A stretch of 64,000 nt of DNA from UBA2970 sp965221075 (GCA_965221075.1 OZ244865.1:2666001-2730000), one strand, 5' to 3'; positions 30,871 through 39,661 are shown, numbered from the stretch's first letter. The notes: generated from the sequence alone by a model not told the origin. Numbers and translations are program-made.

Positions 30871-31590
30871 CCAGATCCCCTGCCCGGCCAGCTGCTCCCG
30901 TGCCTGCCGGGCCCATCCCCGGTTGGCGGCGGGACTGGCGGGGCTGGGATGGAGGATCCCGGCGACGCCCGCCGGCGTTCCCTCCAGGGCCCGCTCCGCC
31001 CTCCTGCGGGCGAAGGTCCCCACGCCGACCACCCACTGGGGCTCCAGGATGCGGACCACCTCGCGCAGGTGGCGGTCGCAGATCTCCTCCATCGCGGCGG
31101 CCTCCCCCCGGGGTAGGCGGTCGGGGGTGAAGTTGCGCCCCGAGGCCTCCAGCAGGGCCAGGGGGCAGTAGTTGGCCACGAAGTGGTCGGCGAAGAAGGC
31201 CTCGGGAGTCCCGAACTCCTCCCGGAAGAGCCCCCAGAGGCGGCGGCCGCTCACCTCGGAGCGGCGGCACCGGAAGCCCTCCACCGGACGCCTGGGATGC
31301 ATGTCCGGGGGCTGCTCCACCCCCGTCCCGATGCGCAGCCAGTCCCGCACCATCTCCACGTCCCCGAAGGGCACCGCGGTCTGCACCATCCCGAAGGGTC
31401 CCGGGTTCATGCCCAGGAAGACCACCCTCTTGCCCGACGCGGCGTAGCGGCCGAGGTAGGCCTCGTGCGCCTTGCGGGCGTAGGACAGGGGGTTGTAGAC
31501 ATGGGCCACCGGATGGGAGAAGGCCAGCCTGCCGGCCTGGGAGGCTAGACGCCTGGAGGCCCGGATCAGGGGAGGAAGGGAGGGGCTCAT
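30841..31590 (-). CDS. SMUG-type (family 3) uracil-DNA glycosylase
   Basis: 249 residues. Motif 1, GMNPGPFGMVQT (about 57-68), is the SMUG1/family 3 signature, with PFGDVEMVRDW next. Motif 2 is the late ILHPSPASPAANRGW, where HPSPxxP-N is characteristic. NYCPLALLEASGRNFTPD (key NYCPL) lies in between. The enzyme removes uracil and some oxidised pyrimidines from DNA. It overlaps phoU (upstream on the same strand) by ATGA and the convergent EVE gene by 30 bases. Confidence 0.92.
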   Translation of the reverse strand: MSPSLPPLIRASRRLASQAGRLAFSHPVAHVYNPLSYARKAHEAYLGRYAASGKRVVFLGMNPGPFGMVQTAVPFGDVEMVRDWLRIGTGVEQPPDMHPRRPVEGFRCRRSEVSGRRLWGLFREEFGTPEAFFADHFVANYCPLALLEASGRNFTPDRLPRGEAAAMEEICDRHLREVVRILEPQWVVGVGTFARRRAERALEGTPAGVAGILHPSPASPAANRGWARQAREQLAGQGIWSGRRCSAQL

Positions 31591-32264
31591 CCGTCCGCCC
31601 CGGGAGGCGATCCGGATCCGTGGTGGCGGATGTCCACCGCCTCGTTGAGGTAGACCACCAGCTCGGCGATGTTCTTGGCGTGGTCGGCGATCCTCTCGAT
31701 GCACTTGGAGACCACCATGAGGTGGTGGCAGGGATGGATCCGGTCGCGGTGGAGCGACATCTGGTCGAAGAGGTCGTCGTGAAGCTCCTGGTTGCGCCGG
31801 TCCACCTCCCGGTCCTGGGGAACGACCTCCCGGGCCAGCGCGGCGTCGGAATGGATGAAGGCGTTGAGGGCCTGGTCCACCATCGCCAGGGCCAGGGAGG
31901 TCATCCCCGGGATCTCGCCCGTCTTCTCCAGGGGGGCCCACTGGTTGAGCATCCGGCAGCGCCGCGCCATGGTGGTGGCCTCGTCGCCGATGCGCTCCAG
32001 ATCGGTCCCGATCTTCATCGCCACGGCGACGAAGCGGAGGTCGCGCGATCGGGGAGACAGGGAGAGCAGCCGGATGGCCAGCTCGTCGATCTGCATCTCC
32101 AGGGAGTCGATCCGGGAATCCTGCGCCTCCACCTGGCCGGCCAGCTTCTCGTCGCGCCCGACCAGGGCCCGGCAGGCCAGCCTCACCGCATGCTCGGTGC
32201 GGCTGGCCATCAGCAGCAGCCTCTGGTTGAGCTGCTCTAGCTCGCTCTCTAGATCGGGCTCCAT
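31587..32264 (-). CDS. phoU: PhoU-like phosphate signalling/metal-binding protein
   Basis: 225 residues, the expected length of PhoU, made of two three-helix repeats. Metal-cluster motifs are ERIGDEATTMARR (E-x-x-x-D type, repeat 1) and ERIADHAKNIAEL (repeat 2), both diagnostic. PhoU restrains the PstSCAB transporter and PhoR under phosphate excess. No pst or pho genes lie nearby; it is instead coupled to the uracil-DNA glycosylase gene. The start ATG at 32264 is chosen because homology begins with EPDLESELEQLNQRL. Confidence 0.92.
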   Translation of the reverse strand: MEPDLESELEQLNQRLLLMASRTEHAVRLACRALVGRDEKLAGQVEAQDSRIDSLEMQIDELAIRLLSLSPRSRDLRFVAVAMKIGTDLERIGDEATTMARRCRMLNQWAPLEKTGEIPGMTSLALAMVDQALNAFIHSDAALAREVVPQDREVDRRNQELHDDLFDQMSLHRDRIHPCHHLMVVSKCIERIADHAKNIAELVVYLNEAVDIRHHGSGSPPGADG

Positions 32265-32412
32265 GGCTCCCGCCCGCTCCAGCGCGCCAGAGGATCCGGA
32301 GCGTCCCGGGCAGCCGGGCAGTGTGCCCTCCTCCGGACCTCCAGTCCAGGTTCCAGCCACGGGGGCAACGCCGGGATCGCCCCGACTGCGAAGTTGCCCC
32401 AGCCTCGACGGG

Positions 32413-33690
32413 ATGGCAGCGTCCGCCTGTCCCATGGCTCCTGGCGATCCCGATCCTGGCCTAGTAGAGGAATACGCCGAACCCTGGGATCGGCAGTCCC
32501 CCCCGTTCTTCGTGGGACGGGAGGAAGTCCTCGCCCGCATCGAGAAATGCTGCCGGCGAGCGTTTAGGGCGATCTCGGGAGGAAGGCCCGCAGGAAAGTC
32601 GACGCCCGGGCTCACCTTCATCGTCCAGGGCGCTCCGGGCGCCGGGAAAACGTCCCTGCTGGACCACCTCGATTCCTCCCGCTGGAAGGACGGGAGGGAC
32701 AGTCCCCAAAGCCTGAGGCTTGCAAGAGGCGCACTGGCGGATCCCGTCGATGTCGTCCTGAGGATTGCGAGGGCCGTCGCGCCTCGCCAGGAGAAGCGGC
32801 TGCGCCGGAGGATCGCTTCCTCGGCTGCCGCCTCTGCCCAGGAGACTCGGCCCGCAAGAGCGGCCTTCGATCAGCTGGCAGAGCTTGTCCCGCTCTCGGA
32901 ATGGAAGCGGCCGCTCTGCATCCTCGTGGACGAGATCCAGAACTCGGCCAGGGAGCATGGCCCCTGCCTCGACGAGCTCCACCTGGGAGAGCACGGCCTG
33001 CCCATCGTGCCGGTCTACGGCGGACTGGCGGACTCCAAGAACGTGCTGCAAGGAATAGGGCTGGCCCGGATCCGGCTCGGCAACGTCCGCACCCTCGGCC
33101 CCCTCTCCGATGCCGAGGTGCGCTCCTACCTGGAGCAGATGCTCGACAGCTGCCGCATCTCCGTTTCCCGGCCCGGACTGGATCGCCTGGCCGACGGGAT
33201 CGCCGAAAGATCGGAGGGCTGGCCCCAGCATGTCCACACCGAGACCGCAGCCCTGTTCTGGGGACTCTCCCGGGCCGGATGCGATCTTTCCCAGGTGAAA
33301 TGGGAAGCCGTCCAGCGGCAGGCCGACGGATACCGTCAGACCAGCTACGAGGACCGCCAGAGCCCTGCCATGCGGCGCTCCAGGAAGCTGGTCGCCGCAG
33401 TGATGCGCTCGATCCCAGTTGAAGGGATGAGAGAGGGTCGAATCCTGGATGTCGTCAAGTCCCATGTCCGGTCCGATGGAGGGACGGAATGGCGGCTTCC
33501 GAAGGCAATGGACGAAGAGCAGTTCCTGGATCACCTGCTCCATCAGGGAGCGCTGCAGCCCTGCGACGACCGAAGGTGGTCCTGCCCGATTCCCAGCCTT
33601 CGTGGCTGGCTCATCGCCGAAGGCGAGCTCCAGACGGAGGCTCCGCCGCCGGAAACCTTGGACGGATCCCGCGGGGAGGAGGCCGGATAG
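32413..33690 (+). CDS. Orphan AAA/ORC-Cdc6-like ATPase
   Basis: 425 residues, cytoplasmic. It opens with FFVGREEVLARIEKCC, the start of AAA_16/ORC-like ATPases. It has Walker A QGAPGAGKTSLL (about 75) and Walker B CILVDEIQNSA (about 175). The C-terminal half looks like a winged-helix lid region (YRQTSYEDRQSPAMRRSRKL, key segment SPAMRRSRKL). Similar ATPases occur in transposons, phage islands and orphan loci; there is no transposase or integrase partner here. It stands alone between phoU and tRNA-His, flanked by 148 and 278 bases of non-coding DNA, and uses more CGA and AAG-type codons than its neighbours, which hints at transfer. The start could also be the ATG at 32434. Confidence 0.65.
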   Translation: MAASACPMAPGDPDPGLVEEYAEPWDRQSPPFFVGREEVLARIEKCCRRAFRAISGGRPAGKSTPGLTFIVQGAPGAGKTSLLDHLDSSRWKDGRDSPQSLRLARGALADPVDVVLRIARAVAPRQEKRLRRRIASSAAASAQETRPARAAFDQLAELVPLSEWKRPLCILVDEIQNSAREHGPCLDELHLGEHGLPIVPVYGGLADSKNVLQGIGLARIRLGNVRTLGPLSDAEVRSYLEQMLDSCRISVSRPGLDRLADGIAERSEGWPQHVHTETAALFWGLSRAGCDLSQVKWEAVQRQADGYRQTSYEDRQSPAMRRSRKLVAAVMRSIPVEGMREGRILDVVKSHVRSDGGTEWRLPKAMDEEQFLDHLLHQGALQPCDDRRWSCPIPSLRGWLIAEGELQTEAPPPETLDGSRGEEAG

Positions 33691-33968
33691 GCGGTCCTCC
33701 AAGCCTCGGGACGGGCTCGGGATGGCCTTTGGGCCGGGAACCCGCCAGGATCAAGCGGAAGCCCTCGGGCCGCGGCATGGGGGATCGGAACGGCTGGCTC
33801 CCATCCTCGGATCCAGCCAGGGAACCGCCCCGTCCTTCCGGAATGCTCGACGCCCGGATCCGGAGCCGGCAAGGCACGGCACACCACAGCGCAGGCATGC
33901 TTCGGACCGCTCGCGGATCTTCGCTTGAGCCGGACCGCCCGCCTCGGCTATGGTCCCATCCCTGGCTG

Positions 33969-34041
33969 GTGGCCGTAGCTCAGCTGGTAGAGCCCCAGAT
34001 TGTGGTTCTGGTTGTCGCGGGTTCAAGTCCCGTCGGTCACC
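33969..34041 (+). tRNA. tRNA-His (anticodon GTG)
   Basis: 73 nucleotides from acceptor GTGGCCG to discriminator C. Acceptor pairs with CGGTCAC, D-arm GCTC/GAGC, anticodon stem CCAGA/TCTGG with loop TTGTGGT, T-arm GCGGG/CCCGT with loop TTCAAGT. The base before the acceptor (33968) is G, which gives the G-1:C73 pair unique to tRNA-His. CCA is not encoded. Confidence 0.97.
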
Positions 34042-34088
34042 CCGCCCCTTCCTCCCGCCCCCCCCCGCCGCCCTTCCCAAGGGAAGGT

Positions 34089-34117
34089 TTGCCAGGGGAA
34101 GGCCCTCCCCCTAGATT
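34089..34117 (+). promoter_or_regulatory. Promoter for POT peptide transporter gene
   Basis: TTGCCA (34089-34094), 17-bp spacer, TAGATT (34112-34117). The ATG at 34160 follows after a leader of about 36 bases, one of the longer leaders seen here. Confidence 0.6.
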
Positions 34118-34159
34118 GCGCCGCAGCTCCAGACCCAGCGCCACCCAGGTACCATAGCC

Positions 34160-35653
34160 ATGTTCGGACATCCCCCCGGGCTCAAGACCCTCTTCTTCAC
34201 CGAGCTCTGGGAACGCATGAGCTACTACGGCATGCGGGCCATCCTGGTGCTCTTCCTGGCAGCCGAGGTGGAGAAAGGGGGGTTCGGCATGGACATCGAG
34301 ACCGCCTCCGCCATCTACGGGCTCTACACCGCGATGGTGTACCTGGTAGCCCTGCCCGGAGGATGGATCGCCGACCGCATCCTGGGAATGCAGCGCTCGG
34401 TCCTCTACGGAGGGATGGTCATCGCCTGCGGGCACTTCTCCATGGCGGTCCCCTCGGAGGCCACCTTCTACCTGGGCCTGGCGCTCATCGTGATCGGGAC
34501 CGGCCTGCTCAAGCCCAACATCAGCGCCATTGTCGGCGAGCTCTACCCCGACAAGGGCGGGCAGAGGGACGCGGGCTTCTCGATCTACTACATGGGCATC
34601 AATCTCGGAGCCTTCATCGGGCCCCTGATCTGCGGATACCTGGGACAGAAGGTCGACTGGCACTGGGGATTCGGCGCCGCCGGCGTGGGCATGGTCCTGG
34701 GGCTGATCCAGTACCAGATGGGACGCCTCGACCTGGGCAGGGCCGGCCTCGAGCCCAGCGTCTCCGAACAGGAGCGCCAGGCCTCGCTAACCCACCTGCT
34801 GCAGGGCCTCTGCGTGACGGGACTGGTGTTCCTTCTGGGCTGGGCGCTCCACCTCACGGGCATCTGGTCCTTCTCCATCACCGTTTTTGTCAAGTTCCTG
34901 GGTATCCTGATCGCCCTGCTCACCCTGGTGTACTTCGGTCTCCAGCTGAACTCCTCCCGCTGGAACAGGGACGAGAAGCGGGGAATCTTCGCCATCCTCT
35001 TCCTGGTGATCGCTGCCGCCGTCTTCTGGGCCGGCTTCGAGCAGGCCGGATCCTCGATGAACCTCTTCGCCGAATACTTCACCGACCTCTCCGTTCCTTC
35101 CCGGGATGGGACGGGCATGGACACCATTCCCGCCTCCTGGTTCCAGTCGCTCAACCCCCTGTACATCATCCTGCTGGCTCCCCTCTTCGCCTGGTTCTGG
35201 GGCTGGCTCCAGCACCGCAACCCGTCCATCCCCACCAAGTTCGGCTGCGGCCTGGCGCTGCTGGCCGTGGGATTCCTGATCCTGGGCTGGGGCGCGACCT
35301 ACACCGGCAGCGCCACCGCCGAGGAAGTCAAGGGCGATCCCACCTTGGCCGTCCTGGTGTCCCCCAACTGGCTCGTGGTGACCTACCTGTTCCATACCAT
35401 GGGCGAGCTCTGCCTGAGCCCCATTGGGCTGAGCAGCGTGACCAAGCTGTCTCCCCGGCCCCTGGTGGGGCAGATGATGGGGATGTGGTTCATGGGAGCG
35501 GCGCTGGGCAACCTGCTGGCAGGCATGACCGCCGGACTCTTCGACGAAATGGAACGCGGGGAGCTATTCTGGAGCGTCGCCCTGTGGTCCGGAGCCGCTG
35601 GGGCGCTGATGGCCTGCCTCCCGCTGCGGAGGCTATTCGGCAGCGTCCGCTAG
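34160..35653 (+). CDS. POT/PTR family proton-dependent peptide transporter
   Basis: 497 residues, a 12-14 helix major facilitator. The N-terminal FTELWERMSYYGMRAIL carries the ExxER motif of proton-coupled oligopeptide transporters. GGWIADRILGMQR and GTGLLKPNISAIVG are the PTR2 signatures (key GTGLLKPN). The later FWAGFEQAGSSMNLFA is also typical of the DtpT/YjdL branch. It imports di- and tripeptides across the inner membrane. It has its own promoter after tRNA-His. Together with prolyl oligopeptidase elsewhere in the window it fits peptide use. Confidence 0.94.
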   Translation: MFGHPPGLKTLFFTELWERMSYYGMRAILVLFLAAEVEKGGFGMDIETASAIYGLYTAMVYLVALPGGWIADRILGMQRSVLYGGMVIACGHFSMAVPSEATFYLGLALIVIGTGLLKPNISAIVGELYPDKGGQRDAGFSIYYMGINLGAFIGPLICGYLGQKVDWHWGFGAAGVGMVLGLIQYQMGRLDLGRAGLEPSVSEQERQASLTHLLQGLCVTGLVFLLGWALHLTGIWSFSITVFVKFLGILIALLTLVYFGLQLNSSRWNRDEKRGIFAILFLVIAAAVFWAGFEQAGSSMNLFAEYFTDLSVPSRDGTGMDTIPASWFQSLNPLYIILLAPLFAWFWGWLQHRNPSIPTKFGCGLALLAVGFLILGWGATYTGSATAEEVKGDPTLAVLVSPNWLVVTYLFHTMGELCLSPIGLSSVTKLSPRPLVGQMMGMWFMGAALGNLLAGMTAGLFDEMERGELFWSVALWSGAAGALMACLPLRRLFGSVR

Positions 35654-35665
35654 CGGCGAATTGCA

Positions 35666-35694
35666 TTACTTTCCTCTCCGGATCGGCCTAGGCT
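35666..35694 (+). promoter_or_regulatory. Promoter for hexapeptide-repeat protein gene
   Basis: TTACTT (35666-35671), 17-bp spacer, TAGGCT (35689-35694). The GTG start at 35702 is 7 bases past the -10, so the mRNA is probably leaderless. Confidence 0.55.
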
Positions 35695-35701
35695 TCCCTG
35701 C

Positions 35702-36430
35702 GTGTTTGCCGCCTCCGACTTCTTCGATCTGGACCGGACCGAGCATGGAGCGATCTTCCAGGGCGCCGCCAGGGCCTGGGAGATCCTGACCCGGCTGGAG
35801 GCCTACGTCGGGGAGAACCTGGTCCCGGCCCAGAACCACGAGTCCCTGGGACACGCCTACATCGCCGAGGACGTGGCCCTGGGCGAGGGCACCCTGGTCG
35901 AGGAGGGGGCCATGATCCTGGGCCCCTCGATCATCGGCCGGGACTGCCGCATCCGCCACAACGCCTACATCCGCCCCTTCTCGGTGATCGGGGACGGATG
36001 CGTGATCGGCAACGCCACCGAGATCAAGAACTCCCTGCTCTTCGACCAGGCCAGGGCGCCGCACTTCAACTACGTCGGCGACTCGATCCTGGGCTACCGG
36101 GCCCACCTGGGCGCCGGGGCCAAGATCTCCAACGTCAAGGTCACCACCGGAACCATCCTGGTGGACGCGGTCGACGAGTACGGCAACCCCGTGGACAGCG
36201 GACTGCGCAAGTTCGGGGCGTTGGTGGGGGACCACTGCGAGGTGGGATGCAACGCGGTGCTCAACCCCGGCTCCATCCTCGAACCCTGCTCCATCGTCTA
36301 TCCCAACCTCTGCTTCCGGGGGATCCTTCCCCGCCACAACATCGCCAAGAACCGCTCGGCGATCGAGGTGGCGATGGGACGGCCCCGGGACGGGTGGCCT
36401 CCCGACGCCTTCCAGAGCGCCCAGTCCTGA
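35702..36430 (+). CDS. Left-handed beta-helix (hexapeptide repeat) protein, sugar nucleotidyltransferase C-terminal type
   Basis: 242 residues. The central part (about 55-200) is a left-handed beta helix with imperfect hexapeptides ([LIV]-G-x4), visible as IAEDVALGEGTLVEEGAMILGPSIIG (key VALGEGTLVEEGAMI), FSVIGDGCVIGNATE and CNAVLNPGSILEP. It resembles the acetyltransferase half of GlmU but has no nucleotidyltransferase domain. YVGDSILGYRAHLGAGAKISN (key GDSILG) matches the 'UDP-N-acetylglucosamine pyrophosphorylase-related' proteins. It probably acts on a sugar nucleotide in envelope synthesis. I start at the GTG because it lies directly after the promoter. Confidence 0.8.
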   Translation: MFAASDFFDLDRTEHGAIFQGAARAWEILTRLEAYVGENLVPAQNHESLGHAYIAEDVALGEGTLVEEGAMILGPSIIGRDCRIRHNAYIRPFSVIGDGCVIGNATEIKNSLLFDQARAPHFNYVGDSILGYRAHLGAGAKISNVKVTTGTILVDAVDEYGNPVDSGLRKFGALVGDHCEVGCNAVLNPGSILEPCSIVYPNLCFRGILPRHNIAKNRSAIEVAMGRPRDGWPPDAFQSAQS

Positions 36431-36453
36431 CCGGAGGCTCCCTGGTGGGCCCC

Positions 36454-38487
36454 ATGGATCTGGATCGGGACCGGTTCCCCGGCTACGTCGAGGGCTTCTT
36501 CGGGCCCGGGGGCCCCCTCTCCGGCGCACCGGGCTACGAGCACCGGCCCGAGCAGCAGCAGATGGCGGTGGCCGTGGCGGAGGCCCTGGCCCAGGACGGG
36601 CTCCTGGCGGTGGAGGCGGGCACCGGGGTGGGCAAGAGCCTGGCCTACCTGGTCCCCTCCATCGTCTTCGCCCTGATGGAGGACCGGCAGGCCATCGTCT
36701 CCACCAACACCATCAACCTCCAGGAGCAGCTGGTCGGCAAGGATCTGCCGAACCTGCGCCAGGCGATGGATCTACCCTTCGGCTACACCCTGCTCAGGGG
36801 GCGGGCCAACTACCTCTGCACCCACCGGCTCGGCCAGGCCCTGGATCTGAGGGAGCAGCTCTTCCCCTCCCGCAGCCACGAGGAGCTGGAGCGCATCCGG
36901 CTCTGGTCTGAGTCCACCCGGGAGGGAGCCCTCTCGGATCTGGATCCCCAGCCCGATCCCGAGGTGTGGCAGCAGGTGTGCTCGGAGAGGGGCGTCTGCA
37001 CCTCCGCCACCTGCGGCGCCCGTGCGGCTTCGGAGGGGGGCCGCCGGACCTGCTTCTACCAGAAGGCCCTGCAGTCGCTGAGGGACGCCCAGGTGGTGGT
37101 GCTCAACCACACCCTCTTCTTCGTCCTGATGGAGAACGGCATGCTGCTGCGCGGCAACGAGTTCGTGATCCTCGACGAGGCCCACGAGCTGGAGCGGGCC
37201 GCGCTGCAGCAGATCGGGATCGGGGTCGCCCGCATGCAGTTCCAGCACGCCCTGCACCGGGTCCACAACCCCTCCACGGGAAAGGGGCTGCTGGTCCCGG
37301 GCACGGCCGGCCTCGAGGGAACGCTGCGCAGGATCGCCAGGCTGGAGGAGGCCGGCGACGAGCTGTTCGGACGGATCGGCGAGGCGGCCCGGCAGGCTAC
37401 GGGCTCCTCCCCCGACGCCCCGTGCCGCCTCCGCGCCCCCCTGGAGGTGGAGAACACCCTGGACGCGCCGCTGGGGGAGCTGGTGGACAGCCTGTCGCGC
37501 CTGGCCGAGTCGGGCAGCCACGACCGGATCGTCCTGGAGCTGCAGGAATGCGCGTCGAGGCTCAGGGAGCTTGGACGCGACATCGGCGTGTTCCTCCGCC
37601 ACGAGGATCCGGACCTGGTCTACTGGGTCGAGAGCCAGGGCCGCAGGAGGAGCAACCTCTGCCTGCGCGCCTCCCCGGCGGGCATGCAGGACTGGATGAG
37701 GGACAACCTGTTCGGGCTCCGGGAGGGCTCGGGCGATCCTCCCGTGCCGGTGGTGCTGACCAGCGCCACCCTGGCCGTGGCCCGGGAGCGGGAAGAGAGG
37801 GGGGAGGAGGACGGCCTGCGCTACTTCGCGGACCGGGCCGGCCTGCCCGGCTCCGCCCGGCTCCTCCAGGTGGGCTCCCCCTTCGACTACCGGCAGAGCA
37901 TGAGGATCCTGGCGCCCCGGAGCATCCCCGATCCCCGGGATCCCGGACACCAGTCCGAGCTGGAGTCCTGGATCCGCCGGATCGTCGAGGAGCACCACGG
38001 CAGGACCCTGGCGCTCTTCACCAGCTACAGGCAGATGCAGGAGACCTTCGAGGGGATCGGGCCCAGGCTCGAGGAGCTGGGCATCCCGCTGCTGATGCAG
38101 GGACGCGGCGCCTCGCGCACGGAGCTGATCGAGAGGTTCCGCCGGGAGGCGGACTCGGTGCTGCTGGGCACCGACAGCTTCTGGCAGGGGATCGACGTTC
38201 CCGGAGAGTCCCTCTCCTGCGTGATCATCGCCAGGCTGCCCTTCCCGGTGCCCTCCCATCCCTTCGTCCAGGCCATCGGCGAGAGGATCGAGGCCCGGGG
38301 CGGCAGCGCCTTCCGGGAGTACTCCCTGCCCGAGGCGATCCTCAAGTTCCGGCAGGGGGCGGGACGGCTGATCCGCTCCCGCTCCGACCGGGGCGAGGTG
38401 GCGATCCTCGACTCCCGGATCCATACCAAGCCCTACGGAAGGCTCTTCCTCGGCTCCCTGCCGGAATGCCCCGTGCGGCGCCCCTGA
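36454..38487 (+). CDS. DinG-type XPD/Rad3-like DNA helicase
   Basis: 677 residues, an ATP-dependent 5'-3' helicase of superfamily 2. Walker A is AGTGVGKSLAYLVP (about 50), the DEAH box is ILDEAHELERA (about 240), and the C-terminal motifs are FTSYRQMQETFEGIG (key FTSYRQM) and TDSFWQGIDVPGE. Four cysteines for an iron-sulfur cluster lie between Walker A and DEAH (YLCTH, CSERGVC, ATCGA, TCFYQ), so the Fe-S branch is likely. It begins 23 bases after the hexapeptide gene and may share its transcript. DinG-like helicases clear R-loops and help repair. Confidence 0.92.
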   Translation: MDLDRDRFPGYVEGFFGPGGPLSGAPGYEHRPEQQQMAVAVAEALAQDGLLAVEAGTGVGKSLAYLVPSIVFALMEDRQAIVSTNTINLQEQLVGKDLPNLRQAMDLPFGYTLLRGRANYLCTHRLGQALDLREQLFPSRSHEELERIRLWSESTREGALSDLDPQPDPEVWQQVCSERGVCTSATCGARAASEGGRRTCFYQKALQSLRDAQVVVLNHTLFFVLMENGMLLRGNEFVILDEAHELERAALQQIGIGVARMQFQHALHRVHNPSTGKGLLVPGTAGLEGTLRRIARLEEAGDELFGRIGEAARQATGSSPDAPCRLRAPLEVENTLDAPLGELVDSLSRLAESGSHDRIVLELQECASRLRELGRDIGVFLRHEDPDLVYWVESQGRRRSNLCLRASPAGMQDWMRDNLFGLREGSGDPPVPVVLTSATLAVAREREERGEEDGLRYFADRAGLPGSARLLQVGSPFDYRQSMRILAPRSIPDPRDPGHQSELESWIRRIVEEHHGRTLALFTSYRQMQETFEGIGPRLEELGIPLLMQGRGASRTELIERFRREADSVLLGTDSFWQGIDVPGESLSCVIIARLPFPVPSHPFVQAIGERIEARGGSAFREYSLPEAILKFRQGAGRLIRSRSDRGEVAILDSRIHTKPYGRLFLGSLPECPVRRP

Positions 38488-38534
38488 GGCGGCCGGGCGG
38501 GATCTTCCGGCCCGGAAGGGCAGCGGCTTTGCGG

Positions 38535-38617
38535 TGCCGGTGGTCGGACTCGAACCGACACGAGGGAACCCTCCCGGGATTTTAAGTCCCGTGCGTCTGC
38601 CATTTCGCCACACCGGC
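38535..38617 (-). tRNA. tRNA-Leu (anticodon TAA)
   Basis: 83 nucleotides with the long variable arm of class II tRNAs. Acceptor GCCGGTG/CACCGGC, anticodon stem CGGGA/TCCCG with loop CTTAAAA, T-loop TTCGAGT, discriminator A. CCA is not encoded (ACCG follows). Confidence 0.95.
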
Positions 38618-38709
38618 AAGGGTGCCGCGATCATGGCCCCGGGCGGCGGCGCCAGGCAAGGCGGGACTCGGGCGCCCGGCGCGTCCCCCGCCCCGGGCAG
38701 GGAGAGCGC

Positions 38710-38731
38710 GGCCGCTCCCCGGGGAGCGGCC
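38710..38731. repeat. Perfect 22-base palindrome
   Basis: GGCCGCTCCCCGGGGAGCGG followed by CC; the 22 bases equal their own reverse complement. It lies 2 bases beyond the stop of the 38734-39066 minus-strand gene and before tRNA-Leu. It may be a transcript 3' end structure; no T-run follows on either strand, so I do not call it a terminator. Confidence 0.7.
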
Positions 38732-38733
38732 CG

Positions 38734-39066
38734 CTAGAAGCGGATCACCCTCTCCTGGCGGCGCACCAGCCGGACCAGATCCTCCAGGCCGATGCGCTCG
38801 AAGGCGATCCTCGGCTCGCCCTCCAGGCAGGGATCCCCGCTCTCGGCCCACACCGCGGCGGCATGCCGCTCCAGGACCGGCAGCGCGCTCCCGATCGCCT
38901 CGGCTTCCACCAGCCTGGCCGGGGAGCGGACCAGCATCAGGGCGGCCGCCTGGCAGAAGCAGGCCTCCACCTTCCGCCCGGACACGGCCGCCAGCCCCGC
39001 GGCCACCCGCACCGCCTCGGCGGCCCGGTGGCTGGTGCGCGGGTCGGCACTGATCAGGACGAGCAT
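38734..39066 (-). CDS. DsrE/TusC-like sulfur-relay family protein
   Basis: 110 residues, small alpha/beta protein beginning MLVLISADPRTSHRAAEAV and ending ERVIRF. The Rossmann-like pattern (strand, helix, VEACFCQAAALML, DLVRLVRR) fits the DsrE/DsrF/TusBCD family. It has Cys residues in ACFCQ, at a position different from the catalytic Cys of TusD. It begins 9 bases after the larger partner gene, so the two probably form a heteromeric complex as TusC/TusD or DsrEF do. No TusB or TusE lies nearby. Function in tRNA 2-thiolation or sulfur oxidation is inference. Confidence 0.65.
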   Translation of the reverse strand: MLVLISADPRTSHRAAEAVRVAAGLAAVSGRKVEACFCQAAALMLVRSPARLVEAEAIGSALPVLERHAAAVWAESGDPCLEGEPRIAFERIGLEDLVRLVRRQERVIRF

Positions 39067-39075
39067 CGGCGGGGG

Positions 39076-39396
39076 TCAGCAGCAGAATCCCACGAAGCGG
39101 TCGGTTCCGAAGACGACGTCCGAGAGCTGCCCGAGCCCGCCCCAGAGCACCGGCTCCTCCAGGGGCACGCCCCTGCGCCGGGCGGCCAGGGCGCATCCGG
39201 AGATCCGCGCTCCCATCTCCGCCAGCCGGGCGATCTCCTCCCCGGAGGCGTTCAGGACCGCTTCGTCGAGCAGGTAGAGGCGCACCAGGATCCCCTGCCC
39301 CAGGGCGGCCCGGACCAGATCCATCCCGTACCGGTAGGAGAGCGAGCCGGGAGGCATGGCGACGAGAACCCCCAGCGTCCTGTCCGGCGCGCTCAT
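39076..39396 (-). CDS. DsrE/TusD-like sulfur-relay family protein
   Basis: 106 residues from the ATG at 39396. The pattern TLGVLVAMPPGSLSYRYGMDLVRAAL (key LSYRYGMDL) followed by VRLYLLDEAVLNAS and the ARISGCALAARRRGV segment match DsrE/TusD proteins; the Cys in SGCALAARRRG is where TusD carries its persulfide. The C-terminus ends FVGFCC, two further cysteines. Upstream in-frame sequence has no family support. It is divergent from dapL with 298 bases between them. Confidence 0.7.
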   Translation of the reverse strand: MSAPDRTLGVLVAMPPGSLSYRYGMDLVRAALGQGILVRLYLLDEAVLNASGEEIARLAEMGARISGCALAARRRGVPLEEPVLWGGLGQLSDVVFGTDRFVGFCC

Positions 39397-39631
39397 CCCC
39401 GCGGGATCCCCCCGCCGGCCTGGAGAGGTCGGACGCCTCCGGAATCGCTCCCTGATCCCGTCTTTTCCATGCGGTTGCCTGCAGGCTCGGCCGGACCGTA
39501 ACGCCAGAAGGGAAGCGGGCCCCCCGGAGGCCGATCGGCTGGCAGCACCAATGAGGCCGGCGGGCCCGGGACGGGTCAAGGCCCAATGCCCGCCCCGGCG
39601 CTGCCGCTGCCGCCGGGGGAAGCGGCAGCGC

Positions 39632-39661
39632 TTGCTACGGCCCGCCTCGGCGCCCTAGCTT
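39632..39661 (+). promoter_or_regulatory. Candidate promoter for dapL
   Basis: TTGCTA (39632-39637), 18-bp spacer, TAGCTT (39656-39661). ATG at 39695, leader of about 26 bases. Confidence 0.5.

Noticed and set aside
33691..33968. Possible small gene between the AAA ATPase and tRNA-His
   Set aside because: No frame with convincing composition or start; I leave it as non-coding.
38710..38731. Palindrome as an intrinsic terminator
   Set aside because: The stem is perfect but no T-run follows on either strand.
39064..39078. TGA between the two DsrE-like genes as a second selenocysteine codon
   Set aside because: Reading through would give a proline run and then the normal start of the next protein; both proteins have complete family length without it.
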